From IMG/VR virus record IMGVR_UViG_3300027906_000022, positions 1-53,892 of that record: DNA of 53,892 bases, one strand, 5' to 3'. Of the stretch, positions 36,959 to 44,597 are shown one piece after another (position 1 is the stretch's first letter; the number at the start of each line of letters is the position of its first letter). The notes under the pieces are model-generated. The model ran no database searches. It was not told where the DNA came from and saw nothing but the letters and a program-made list of their open reading frames with translations. The stretch comes from a virus. A program made the translations under genes and the position numbers.

Positions 36959-37405
36959 TTATCTATTTTTATCTTTATTTACGTTTTTTATTGAGGTAAT
37001 CATAACTTTATCAATATATGATTCACCTTTCATAATTTTATTTCTTCTTGAACTAGTAGGTATATCATCTTCTCCAAGCATTATCCTATAAACTCTATTA
37101 ATTAAATGTTTACATTTTAAGGAAGTTTTATAGATATTATATTTTTGTGTAGTTCTATTTCTAGTTCTCCATACTTTTATCCACTCCCCTTTTATTAATC
37201 TACTCCATCTTCTGTTATCCCAACTATAAGAATATATACCCATTTCGAAATCTTTTTTAGAAAATAAATCTATACAATCTAAATAAATTAATAATTCAAA
37301 ATCTGAATCAGTTAGGTTGTTGTTTTTGCAAGCCCATCTGCGTATTATACGGTAATGTTTTAACAAATTGAGATTCTTTAAGTCTCTTGCTTCTAGCCTT
37401 TTCAC
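36959..37405 (-). CDS. Putative winged-helix DNA-binding protein
   Basis: 148 aa, very basic. Residues 15-60 (HYRIIRRWACKNNNLTDSDFELLIYLDCIDLFSKKDFEMG) read as the first helices of a winged helix of the MarR type, followed by WSRLIKGEWIKVWRTRN as a possible recognition helix and wing. It overlaps the GroES gene stop by 4 nt. It might regulate late transcription, or be structural. Recognition is by pattern only. Confidence 0.55.
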   Translation of the reverse strand: MKRLEARDLKNLNLLKHYRIIRRWACKNNNLTDSDFELLIYLDCIDLFSKKDFEMGIYSYSWDNRRWSRLIKGEWIKVWRTRNRTTQKYNIYKTSLKCKHLINRVYRIMLGEDDIPTSSRRNKIMKGESYIDKVMITSIKNVNKDKNR

Positions 37406-37662
37406 AAAACAACAACCACATCTTGTTCTTTAATTACGTGGTATATTTTTTCATCTACATCTATTTTATGACCAGCATGTCTATCGTAGTATATTCGATC
37501 ATTTGGTTTTAAAACACTTACTTGATCACCTACGGATAATATACTTGCCTCGACGTATCTAATATCTTCTTTATTTATTTCCCCCAACAATAAACCCCCT
37601 TTTGTTTCAGTGGTTCCTTGTTGTATTTTTTCAATAACTAAACACTTACCTATTGCTTTCAT
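37402..37662 (-). CDS. groES: Co-chaperonin GroES
   Basis: 86 aa. The mobile loop is visible at 14-30 (GTTETKGGLLLGE, the GG-hydrophobic motif that binds GroEL). It is followed by GDQVSVLKPNDRIYY and the C-terminal IYHVIKEQDVVVVL strand. Slightly shorter than the usual 95-100. It overlaps the 3' end of groEL by 17 nt, so it is downstream of groEL, the reverse of the usual bacterial order. It caps the chaperonin cage encoded next door. Confidence 0.85.
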   Translation of the reverse strand: MKAIGKCLVIEKIQQGTTETKGGLLLGEINKEDIRYVEASILSVGDQVSVLKPNDRIYYDRHAGHKIDVDEKIYHVIKEQDVVVVL

Positions 37663-39211
37663 AATTTCTTATATTATTAATTACACAATCGGTAGATAGT
37701 ATTGTAGTTGCTACAGATGCAGCATTTGTTAAAGCACTTTTTGTTACTAACAATGGGTCAATAATACCTGCATTAATCATATTAACAATTTCACCTGAAA
37801 TTACATTAATACCTTCATCAAGATTAATAGAAGATAATGTGAAATCTACATTTGTAATACCCGCATTATCTAAAATAGTTTTAAATGGTGCGTGAATAGC
37901 TTCATTTAATATTTTTTCCCCTATATCTTTTTTATCTAAAGCTTTAGAAGCGTTTAACAATGCGACTCCACCACCTGCTACAATACCTTCTTTTATTGCT
38001 GCTTTAGTAGCACAGATAGCATCTTCAACTCTATCACATTTTTCTTTTAACTCTAACTCAGAATTAGCACCAACTTTTACAATAGCAACTTTAGCACTTA
38101 ATCTTCCTAGTCTTTGTTCTAAACCTATTCTAATGTGTTCTTTGTTTTTCTTTTTTAACTTGGCTTTTATATCTTTTATAATTTCTTTAGCTTCTTCGTT
38201 AGTTTCTTCTACTCTTATAATTGATTTATCAGCTTCTGTAGTAACTTTTAAACAAGAACCTAGATATTCTGTTTGAATAGAATCTAAGTTATCCCCTAAA
38301 GTTTCATTAACAACTACTGCTCCAGTTAATAAAGAAATGTCTTCTAATATTTCTTTTCTTCTTAATCCAAAAGATGGTGGATCAAGAACATTTACTTTAA
38401 CATTACCTTTCATTTTATTCATTACTAAAGCTGATAGAACACTATCTTCAACTTCACCAATAATTAATAAAGGTTTCTTTTCTTTTATTATATATTCTAA
38501 TATGGGTTGAATTTGTCTAATTGATTCTACCCTTGAATCCATAATTAAAACTAAAGGTTTATCTAATTCAACAATACCTTTTTCTTTGTTTGTTATAAGT
38601 TGTGGGTGTACGAATCCTTTGTTGTATTCTACTCCTTCAACTATATCTACTTTAGTTTCTCCAAGTGAAGATGGTTCCATAATAACTAAACCAGTTTCAC
38701 CTACGTTTCTAAAAGCTTGACCAATTAATTTCCCCAACTCTTTATCGTTGTTTGTAGCTATAGTAGCCACTTGATCAATTTTATTACCTTTAACGGGTAA
38801 TGCTTTTGTTTCTAAATATTTTATTATTTTTTTTACGCCATTTAAAATACCATCTTTTATATCTCTAGTATTTTGTTGATCTAAATGCTCATAAGCACTT
38901 TTTAATATAGCGTGAGACAATACAGTGGCGGTTGTGGTTCCATCCCCAGCTTCACCCACCGTTTTTCTTGCTGCTTCTTTTAGCAGTGTACACCCCATGT
39001 TTTCTACAGGATCTAACAAGATAATAGAATTTGCTACCGTTACACCATCTTTAGTGATTATAGGTTGGCCACTACTATCTTCTAGTATAACACATTTACC
39101 GCTAGCTCCTAAAGTGGAGCTAACAGCGTTTGTGAGTTTTTCTATACCTTTAAATATTTGATCCTTTGCCTCGTTTCCAAAGCTTAGGTTCTTGACTATT
39201 GCGTCTGACAT
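37646..39211 (-). CDS. groEL: Chaperonin GroEL
   Basis: 521 aa. ATPase residues are present: ITKDG (Asp55), GDGTTT (Asp90), and the VEDAICATKAAIKEGIVAGGGVAL segment with the hydrolytic Asp. It is somewhat shorter than bacterial GroEL (about 545) and lacks the GGM-repeat tail. The leader is AATTAAATTAAATT directly before the ATG. Phage GroELs can fold capsid or fibre proteins; here it lies between the fibre module and head genes. All three catalytic motifs look intact, so it is probably active. Confidence 0.92.
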   Translation of the reverse strand: MSDAIVKNLSFGNEAKDQIFKGIEKLTNAVSSTLGASGKCVILEDSSGQPIITKDGVTVANSIILLDPVENMGCTLLKEAARKTVGEAGDGTTTATVLSHAILKSAYEHLDQQNTRDIKDGILNGVKKIIKYLETKALPVKGNKIDQVATIATNNDKELGKLIGQAFRNVGETGLVIMEPSSLGETKVDIVEGVEYNKGFVHPQLITNKEKGIVELDKPLVLIMDSRVESIRQIQPILEYIIKEKKPLLIIGEVEDSVLSALVMNKMKGNVKVNVLDPPSFGLRRKEILEDISLLTGAVVVNETLGDNLDSIQTEYLGSCLKVTTEADKSIIRVEETNEEAKEIIKDIKAKLKKKNKEHIRIGLEQRLGRLSAKVAIVKVGANSELELKEKCDRVEDAICATKAAIKEGIVAGGGVALLNASKALDKKDIGEKILNEAIHAPFKTILDNAGITNVDFTLSSINLDEGINVISGEIVNMINAGIIDPLLVTKSALTNAASVATTILSTDCVINNIRNYESNR

Positions 39212-39239
39212 AATTTAATTTAATTTGATTGAATTGATT

Positions 39240-39530
39240 TTATTTAAAAGTTTTAACAACTTGTGGTCCGTTAACAAATGAAAGCTTTTTCTTATAATGC
39301 TCAATAGAAGAATCTATTGCTTGTTCTGCGCCTTCAAGAGTTTCACGTCTTGTTACATCGATCCAAGAATCTTCTTTGTTTGGATCTAGGTATTCAGTTT
39401 GATAAAAACCGTTTGGTAATTGAACAATTCGCCAATTTTTCTTTTTGGCTACATGTTTAAAAAGGTTAATGGTTTCTTCTGAAAATTGTGGTTGACTACT
39501 CCACGAACTAGTCGAATAAAATAGTGTCAT
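39240..39530 (-). CDS. Hypothetical 96-aa protein
   Basis: Small alpha/beta protein (ETINLFKHVAKKKNWRIVQLPNGFYQTEYLDPNKEDSWIDVTRRET...). It resembles small soluble proteins that often lie beside tail-fibre genes. No function is known. It is placed between the short fibre gene and groEL. Confidence 0.55.
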   Translation of the reverse strand: MTLFYSTSSWSSQPQFSEETINLFKHVAKKKNWRIVQLPNGFYQTEYLDPNKEDSWIDVTRRETLEGAEQAIDSSIEHYKKKLSFVNGPQVVKTFK

Positions 39531-39621
39531 TGGTTTTGGTTTTAAATGTTAAACTATTGGTTTTTGCTCTATAAAGAGCGGTTTATATGGCTATTATCAC
39601 TTGTTTTTTTGAAAACTTACC

Positions 39622-40815
39622 CTACCAAGTGGCTATACCTACTCTTTTCCATGTATCAGTTGCTGTACATACGTATATATAATCGGCATCCCATCTCATT
39701 GTTCCAGCTGTACCAGTTGCAGATGCTGAAGCAGGTACTCCACTGTGATTTAGTATTGAAACCGAAGGTTCTGTCCAAATTAAATTTATACTAGCAGCAT
39801 CTTTAGCTAAATAATATCCAGTATTTCCAGCTGCACTAGTTGGCATTCTCCAATATGTATTAGAAATAGTAGGAGTTACACCTGTTAATCCAAGTTCACC
39901 AGTTCCGTATAGTTTTAATTGTAAAGAACTAACTCTCGCATCACCAGCATCACTGTTTAAAAATTCATTCCAAAATCCTAAATAAGAAGCGTTATTATTA
40001 CTAACAGTTGTAGTACCAGTGTTCCAAAATACTTCATTTTCTCTGGATCCACCTGAATTATTATAAGCAAAAGCTAATCCTTGGGTGTGGGTTGGGTTTG
40101 ATGTTCCTGCATTTCCTGTTACATATAAATACCCTGCAGCTCCAGAACCAGTCATAGTTATAGAAGTACCAGTTGTGCTTCCTCTAGTACAAACAGTTTG
40201 TAAAGTGTCTACTTCTGTATAAGTATAATTAGGTACGTTTAAAACTCCACCGGCTAAAGTAGCAACCCCTGTTGTTCCAGTTGTTGTTAAACTAGCTATT
40301 GTACCTGTGGGAACATTCCAAGTATTGTCACCTCTTAAAAACGTAGTGGCATCTTTAGTTCCGGTTGCTGATAAATCTATCGTACCTACTGTTACAATAC
40401 CAGTGGCATTTGTATTTTCTGTTCCTGCAGAAATAAAGGTACCGTTAGCATTTGTGAAACTTGTTACCCCTGCGGCGTCTGCCGTCCAGAAAGTTCCTGT
40501 AACTGTAGATGATAATACTTCACCTGCCGTTCCTGGTGAACCTGTAGAATCTGTAAAAGATCCTTTTACGCTTAAATCCCCTGCGGCAGTTGTTAAAGTT
40601 ATACTATTAGTTGTAGTTATTGCTTTGTCAGTGGTTGAACCTACAGTAGTAACTTGTTGTAGACTTTGAGCACCAGACACTGGAACAACTAAATTCAAAA
40701 CGTCTTGAACACTAAAGCTTCTAGTTGGTTTATCTCCCCCTTCTGTCATATCAGTACCTATTAATAGATCTTCAAGTTTGGGTGTTATTTTAGGGTAACT
40801 GTATAATATTGCCAT
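39622..40815 (-). CDS. Short tail-fibre-like protein
   Basis: 397 aa. The N-terminus MAILYSYPKITPKLEDLLIGTDMT is the same attachment motif as in the 1210-aa fibre (MAIIYSYPGLVGNLAGDDLL), followed by Thr/Gly/Ser-rich beta repeats, including the element DATTFLRGDNTWNVP shared with that fibre. The end (GTMRWDADYIYVCTATDTWKRVG) is a common C-terminal domain of phage fibres. It is probably a receptor-binding or side fibre using the same virion socket. Confidence 0.7.
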   Translation of the reverse strand: MAILYSYPKITPKLEDLLIGTDMTEGGDKPTRSFSVQDVLNLVVPVSGAQSLQQVTTVGSTTDKAITTTNSITLTTAAGDLSVKGSFTDSTGSPGTAGEVLSSTVTGTFWTADAAGVTSFTNANGTFISAGTENTNATGIVTVGTIDLSATGTKDATTFLRGDNTWNVPTGTIASLTTTGTTGVATLAGGVLNVPNYTYTEVDTLQTVCTRGSTTGTSITMTGSGAAGYLYVTGNAGTSNPTHTQGLAFAYNNSGGSRENEVFWNTGTTTVSNNNASYLGFWNEFLNSDAGDARVSSLQLKLYGTGELGLTGVTPTISNTYWRMPTSAAGNTGYYLAKDAASINLIWTEPSVSILNHSGVPASASATGTAGTMRWDADYIYVCTATDTWKRVGIATW

Positions 40816-40817
40816 TT

Positions 40818-41066
40818 TTATTTGTATTTTTTAAATTTTTCTAATTCTTCTTCTTCACAAGCATCTTCAAACCACTGTGAACTTAACATAATTTTCATAT
40901 GTTTATAATTTCTAATATAAATTTCGTTTTCTTCTTCTGTTATTTTATCTTTTAAAGATAGTTTTTCTAATATGTCATAAACAAGATGAGTCACTTTCAC
41001 CATGTTTTTATCATTTTCTAGATTCCTTGGTGGAGGATCACTACTGAAATTACGTACTAATGCCAT
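40818..41066 (-). CDS. Small paralogue of the 75-aa fibre-linked protein
   Basis: 82 aa. The C-terminal half (LSLKDKITEEENEIYIRNYKHMKIMLSSQWFEDACEEEELEKFKKY) aligns with the neighbouring 75-aa protein, so the two are tandem duplicates. Acidic and helical. Such small helical proteins next to fibres are often assembly factors. Function is inferred. Confidence 0.6.
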   Translation of the reverse strand: MALVRNFSSDPPPRNLENDKNMVKVTHLVYDILEKLSLKDKITEEENEIYIRNYKHMKIMLSSQWFEDACEEEELEKFKKYK

Positions 41067-41070
41067 GTTT

Positions 41071-41298
41071 TTATTTATTATATTTTTTAAACTTATCTAA
41101 TTCATCTTTAGTACACCCTTTTACAAACCAATCAACTTTTAACATTGTTTGAATATGGTCTTTATTTCTATCTAAATTCATTTGCTCTTCTTCAGTAAGT
41201 GTTTCTTTGGAAGATAATTCTTCACAAATATCCCAACTATCCCAATGAATAGCTATACTATCTCTTATTTGTTCTTCTGTTCTGTTATCTGGTTCCAT
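41071..41298 (-). CDS. Small paralogue of the 82-aa fibre-linked protein
   Basis: 75 aa. The region LSSKETLTEEEQMNLDRNKDHIQTMLKVDWFVKGCTKDELDKFKKY matches the next gene. It starts one base from the stop of the large repeat fibre. Probably a tail-fibre assembly or attachment factor; not proven. Confidence 0.6.
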   Translation of the reverse strand: MEPDNRTEEQIRDSIAIHWDSWDICEELSSKETLTEEEQMNLDRNKDHIQTMLKVDWFVKGCTKDELDKFKKYNK

Positions 41299-44132
41299 TA
41301 TTTACTTTTTAATATTTCTATTTCTGCCTTAAGTTCTTGTATAGATTTTACTAATATTGGAACTAAGTAATCATTTGTCATCGTTAATAAATTGGGATCA
41401 TGATTTTTAACTATAACCGGATCATCTCCTTCTAATGCTAAAACATCTTGAGCTAAAAATCCATATCTTTTTATTCCATTGGTTTCTTCGGTATCTCTAT
41501 TTTTCCTAAATTGATATTCTGTAGGTTTTAATTTATTTACAAAATCCAACCCATGAGGTATTTCTTTAAATTTTGTTTTATCTCTTTTATCAGAAACTAC
41601 AGTCCATGCTATTTGAATATAAGCACTTGTATGGTCTTTGTTACCTAATTGAATTTCATTAGATCCAGTAATAATATGATTTAAAGAATTAGTTCCAGTT
41701 GTGTTTCTCCCTGCATTTTGTCCAATTAATATATTATAATCACCACTAGTTATTTCATACCCAGTAGCATCCCCAATACATATGTTTCTATGACCTGTTG
41801 TAGTTCCTCCAGCTCCTAAAGCTGAATATCCCATTACGATATTACCAACACCTGAACTTATTAATGCGTTTTCTGGTCCTATAGCTATATTAGCAGAACC
41901 AGTTGTTACACCGTCCCCCATTGCATTATAACCTATTGCAACATTTTCATACCCAGTAGTATTATTTTGTCCGGCAAAAGGTCCAAGAAATGTATTTTTA
42001 CTACCAGTTGAAATATCTAATCCAGCGTTATAACCTAAAATAGCATTATATGATCCTGATGATGCGTTATATAAAGATTGAAGACCTACAGCAGTATTAT
42101 AATCACCATATGATGAAAGCCCTGAACGCATACCTATAAATGTGTTTCCTTCATGTGCTCCTTGCATGTTTTTTCCAGCTTCATATCCAAGAGCAGTATG
42201 TTGACTTCCTTGTTGCATATTAAAGAGAGCATACATTCCTACAGCAGTATTATAACTTCCTGTACTAACATTACTCCCTAAAGCACTTTTTCCAACTCCT
42301 GTATTATAATTTCCTGTAGTACAATTAATCCCTGCTTGATGTCCTATAAAAGTACAATCATTTCCTGTTGTATTACTATGCCCCGCATATCTTCCTACAA
42401 AAGTTCCACGACTACTGGTTCCAGCTTGATAACCAGCCCATGATCCAATAATAACATTTTCTCCTCCACCTGTTCTAAGTTGACCAGCTCTATATCCTAA
42501 AGCTGTATTTTCATCCCCTAAAGTACCTCCATATAAAGCTGCATAACCTACAGCAGTGTGACTACTTGTAGTTGTAAGTCTTAAACAATAATTTCCAACA
42601 GCAACAGATTGTTCTCCTGAAAATTGAGTCATCACATCTTGACCTACCCCAGTATTATAACTTTGAGTTGTGGAATTACCATTAGCATTATAACCTATAA
42701 GTGTATTATATATTCCAGTAGTTAAAGTAGTACCTGCATATGCACCTATACAAGTATTAAGACTACCACTAAAAACCCCAGCACCAGAACCTCCTCCAGC
42801 ATAATATCCTACTGATGTATTATAGTTATTACCAGCTCCAATAGTTTTTGAAGCATAAAATCCAATGAGAGTATTATAATTTCCTCCAGTACCAGCAGCA
42901 CCACCATATCCCGCGGCATAACCTACATATGTATTGTGAATCCCTCCAGTTCCATTATAACCAGCTTGCATACCAACACTTGTAATACCATATCCTGTTT
43001 GGTTAAGACCGTGACATTGTTGACCTATAAAAGTATTAGAACTTCCTGTAGTATTAGATAGTCCTGAGTGATAACCGAAAGCAGTATTACTATCTGCAGT
43101 GCTGTTAAATAAAGACTGATAACCAACGGCTGTACAATTAGAACCAGTTGCATTAAGTTTAAAAGCAGCATGACCCATAACTGTATTAGAAGCACCCGTA
43201 GTGTTGGTATATGCCGAATCTTGACCTATAGCAATTAGTTGATCAGCGGTATTATTAACCGCCGCAGATTGCCCTATTATAATACTACTGCTACAACCAG
43301 CCGAAACTGAAGCTGCATTGTCCCCTATGATTACATTAGAATTAGAAGTATTTGAATAATATCTAGCTGCACTATACCCTATAACAACACTGTAATTCAT
43401 ATTAGCAGCTGCTGTATAAGCGGTTTGAGATCCTATTATTGTATTTCTTGTACCCGTAGTAATTCCTCTACCTGCATAATAACCATATAATGTATTGTGA
43501 TAACCAGCTCCAAGATTTAATCCAGCATCATATCCAAAATATGTATCAGCACTATTATAAGAATAATAAGGAAACATTAATCCAGCAGAAGATATTTCAT
43601 ATCTAGCAATTGGAGATGTACTTCCACTTGGGCATGTACTAAAATATATTTCTCCTCCATCCGCGCTTGTAGTAGTTTGTTCTAAATGTATAGATGCTAA
43701 AGTTCCTCTAGAGCTTTTTCCAGTTAATCTACCCCCTGCTGTTGCTGTATCTAAAGCTTGTATACTTTCGATTTGCCCATTATTATCTAATACAACAGAA
43801 CCTCCACCCATAGTATGAGTAGCAACTCCAGTTATACCAATAGTCATTCTTTCTACCTCATTAGTCCACAGACTCATTATTTCATTATTCTGCTCGTATT
43901 GGATTTTTCCTTTATATCTACCAGTTCCACTTGACGCATCAGCAAATAAAATTAAACCATAATTTCCAGCGCTAGAACCAGAATAAATAGTTATTCCTTC
44001 GCTTCCGCTACCTGCACCAACTACTAATCTATGAGCAGAAGAACTAAAATCTCCAGGTGTGGTAGCTCCGATCCCAACGTTTCCATCAGTATCTATTACG
44101 AGTTTATCATTTATATTTGAAAAATTTGCCAT
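41298..44132 (-). CDS. Repeat tail fibre with S74 chaperone domain
   Basis: 944 aa. The N-terminus MANFSNINDKLVIDTDGNVGIG is shared with the 830-aa fibre. Residues about 200-810 hold about 35 copies of a short repeat with the core N-T-x-x-G-x-x-A-G (for example NTAVGYYAG, NTFIGQQCH), a beta-solenoid-type stalk. The C-terminus SDKRDKTKFKEI (Ser847) to FGFLAQDV-like GFLAQDVLALEGDD is an S74 intramolecular chaperone that trims itself by a Ser/Lys dyad after trimer folding. Host-binding fibre. Confidence 0.85.
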   Translation of the reverse strand: MANFSNINDKLVIDTDGNVGIGATTPGDFSSSAHRLVVGAGSGSEGITIYSGSSAGNYGLILFADASSGTGRYKGKIQYEQNNEIMSLWTNEVERMTIGITGVATHTMGGGSVVLDNNGQIESIQALDTATAGGRLTGKSSRGTLASIHLEQTTTSADGGEIYFSTCPSGSTSPIARYEISSAGLMFPYYSYNSADTYFGYDAGLNLGAGYHNTLYGYYAGRGITTGTRNTIIGSQTAYTAAANMNYSVVIGYSAARYYSNTSNSNVIIGDNAASVSAGCSSSIIIGQSAAVNNTADQLIAIGQDSAYTNTTGASNTVMGHAAFKLNATGSNCTAVGYQSLFNSTADSNTAFGYHSGLSNTTGSSNTFIGQQCHGLNQTGYGITSVGMQAGYNGTGGIHNTYVGYAAGYGGAAGTGGNYNTLIGFYASKTIGAGNNYNTSVGYYAGGGSGAGVFSGSLNTCIGAYAGTTLTTGIYNTLIGYNANGNSTTQSYNTGVGQDVMTQFSGEQSVAVGNYCLRLTTTSSHTAVGYAALYGGTLGDENTALGYRAGQLRTGGGENVIIGSWAGYQAGTSSRGTFVGRYAGHSNTTGNDCTFIGHQAGINCTTGNYNTGVGKSALGSNVSTGSYNTAVGMYALFNMQQGSQHTALGYEAGKNMQGAHEGNTFIGMRSGLSSYGDYNTAVGLQSLYNASSGSYNAILGYNAGLDISTGSKNTFLGPFAGQNNTTGYENVAIGYNAMGDGVTTGSANIAIGPENALISSGVGNIVMGYSALGAGGTTTGHRNICIGDATGYEITSGDYNILIGQNAGRNTTGTNSLNHIITGSNEIQLGNKDHTSAYIQIAWTVVSDKRDKTKFKEIPHGLDFVNKLKPTEYQFRKNRDTEETNGIKRYGFLAQDVLALEGDDPVIVKNHDPNLLTMTNDYLVPILVKSIQELKAEIEILKSK
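41700..43510 (-). repeat. Tandem ~18-25-residue fibre repeat
   Basis: About 35 imperfect repeats in the protein, each containing (N)Txx(G)xx(A)G. At DNA level they share TATTATAATTTCC-like and ACCTAC-like blocks in variable form, so copies are diverged, not identical. The array is a natural hotspot for recombination that changes fibre length. Confidence 0.75.
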
Positions 44133-44144
44133 ATTATTTATTTT

Positions 44145-44597
44145 TTAACAGATGTCTTGTGGCCAACTAGCATTAACTACTCCGGCACCACCAGTTATTC
44201 TTATTACATAAGTACTATTGAATTTATAGTAAAAATCCGCTAACACACTTGTTCCTCCACTATCTGAATAAACTGTATCTCCAGCAGCGGGATAAGTTCC
44301 CGACCCATTATGATAATACGTTTGATCAATAGATAATGCACAAACCCCAGAAAATACAGTACCTGTAGAGCTACTGTAACTAGTTAATGCATTCCAAGTT
44401 TTACTATAAAATTCTGAATATGCATGAGGTGCGCTTTGATTAACATCTGAATTAGGTGGGGCATATAATTTAACAAGTGAACCTGCTTGTGGAGTTGAAC
44501 TAGACCCTGATAATGGAGCATTAGCTGTTCCTGATCTATCTCCTTCTACATTTATTTGATTTGCGCTAATTGGATTACCCGGTGCTGGTAGTGTCAT
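44145..44597 (-). CDS. Small fibre/adaptor-type protein
   Basis: 150 aa. It begins MTLPAPGNPISANQINVEGDRSGTANAPLSG, the ISANQIN-like start I know from phage tail proteins, followed by a Ser/Thr/Tyr-rich beta domain. Its start overlaps the stop of the 830-aa fibre. It may bridge or decorate fibres. Confidence 0.6.
   Translation of the reverse strand: MTLPAPGNPISANQINVEGDRSGTANAPLSGSSSTPQAGSLVKLYAPPNSDVNQSAPHAYSEFYSKTWNALTSYSSSTGTVFSGVCALSIDQTYYHNGSGTYPAAGDTVYSDSGGTSVLADFYYKFNSTYVIRITGGAGVVNASWPQDIC

Noticed and set aside
39566-39579. Hairpin GCTCT-ATAA-AGAGC before the 96-aa gene
   Set aside because: Short stem, no T-run on either strand, so not called a terminator.
41700-43510. CRISPR array
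   Set aside because: The repeats are degenerate, in frame, and without constant repeat/spacer lengths; they are protein repeats.
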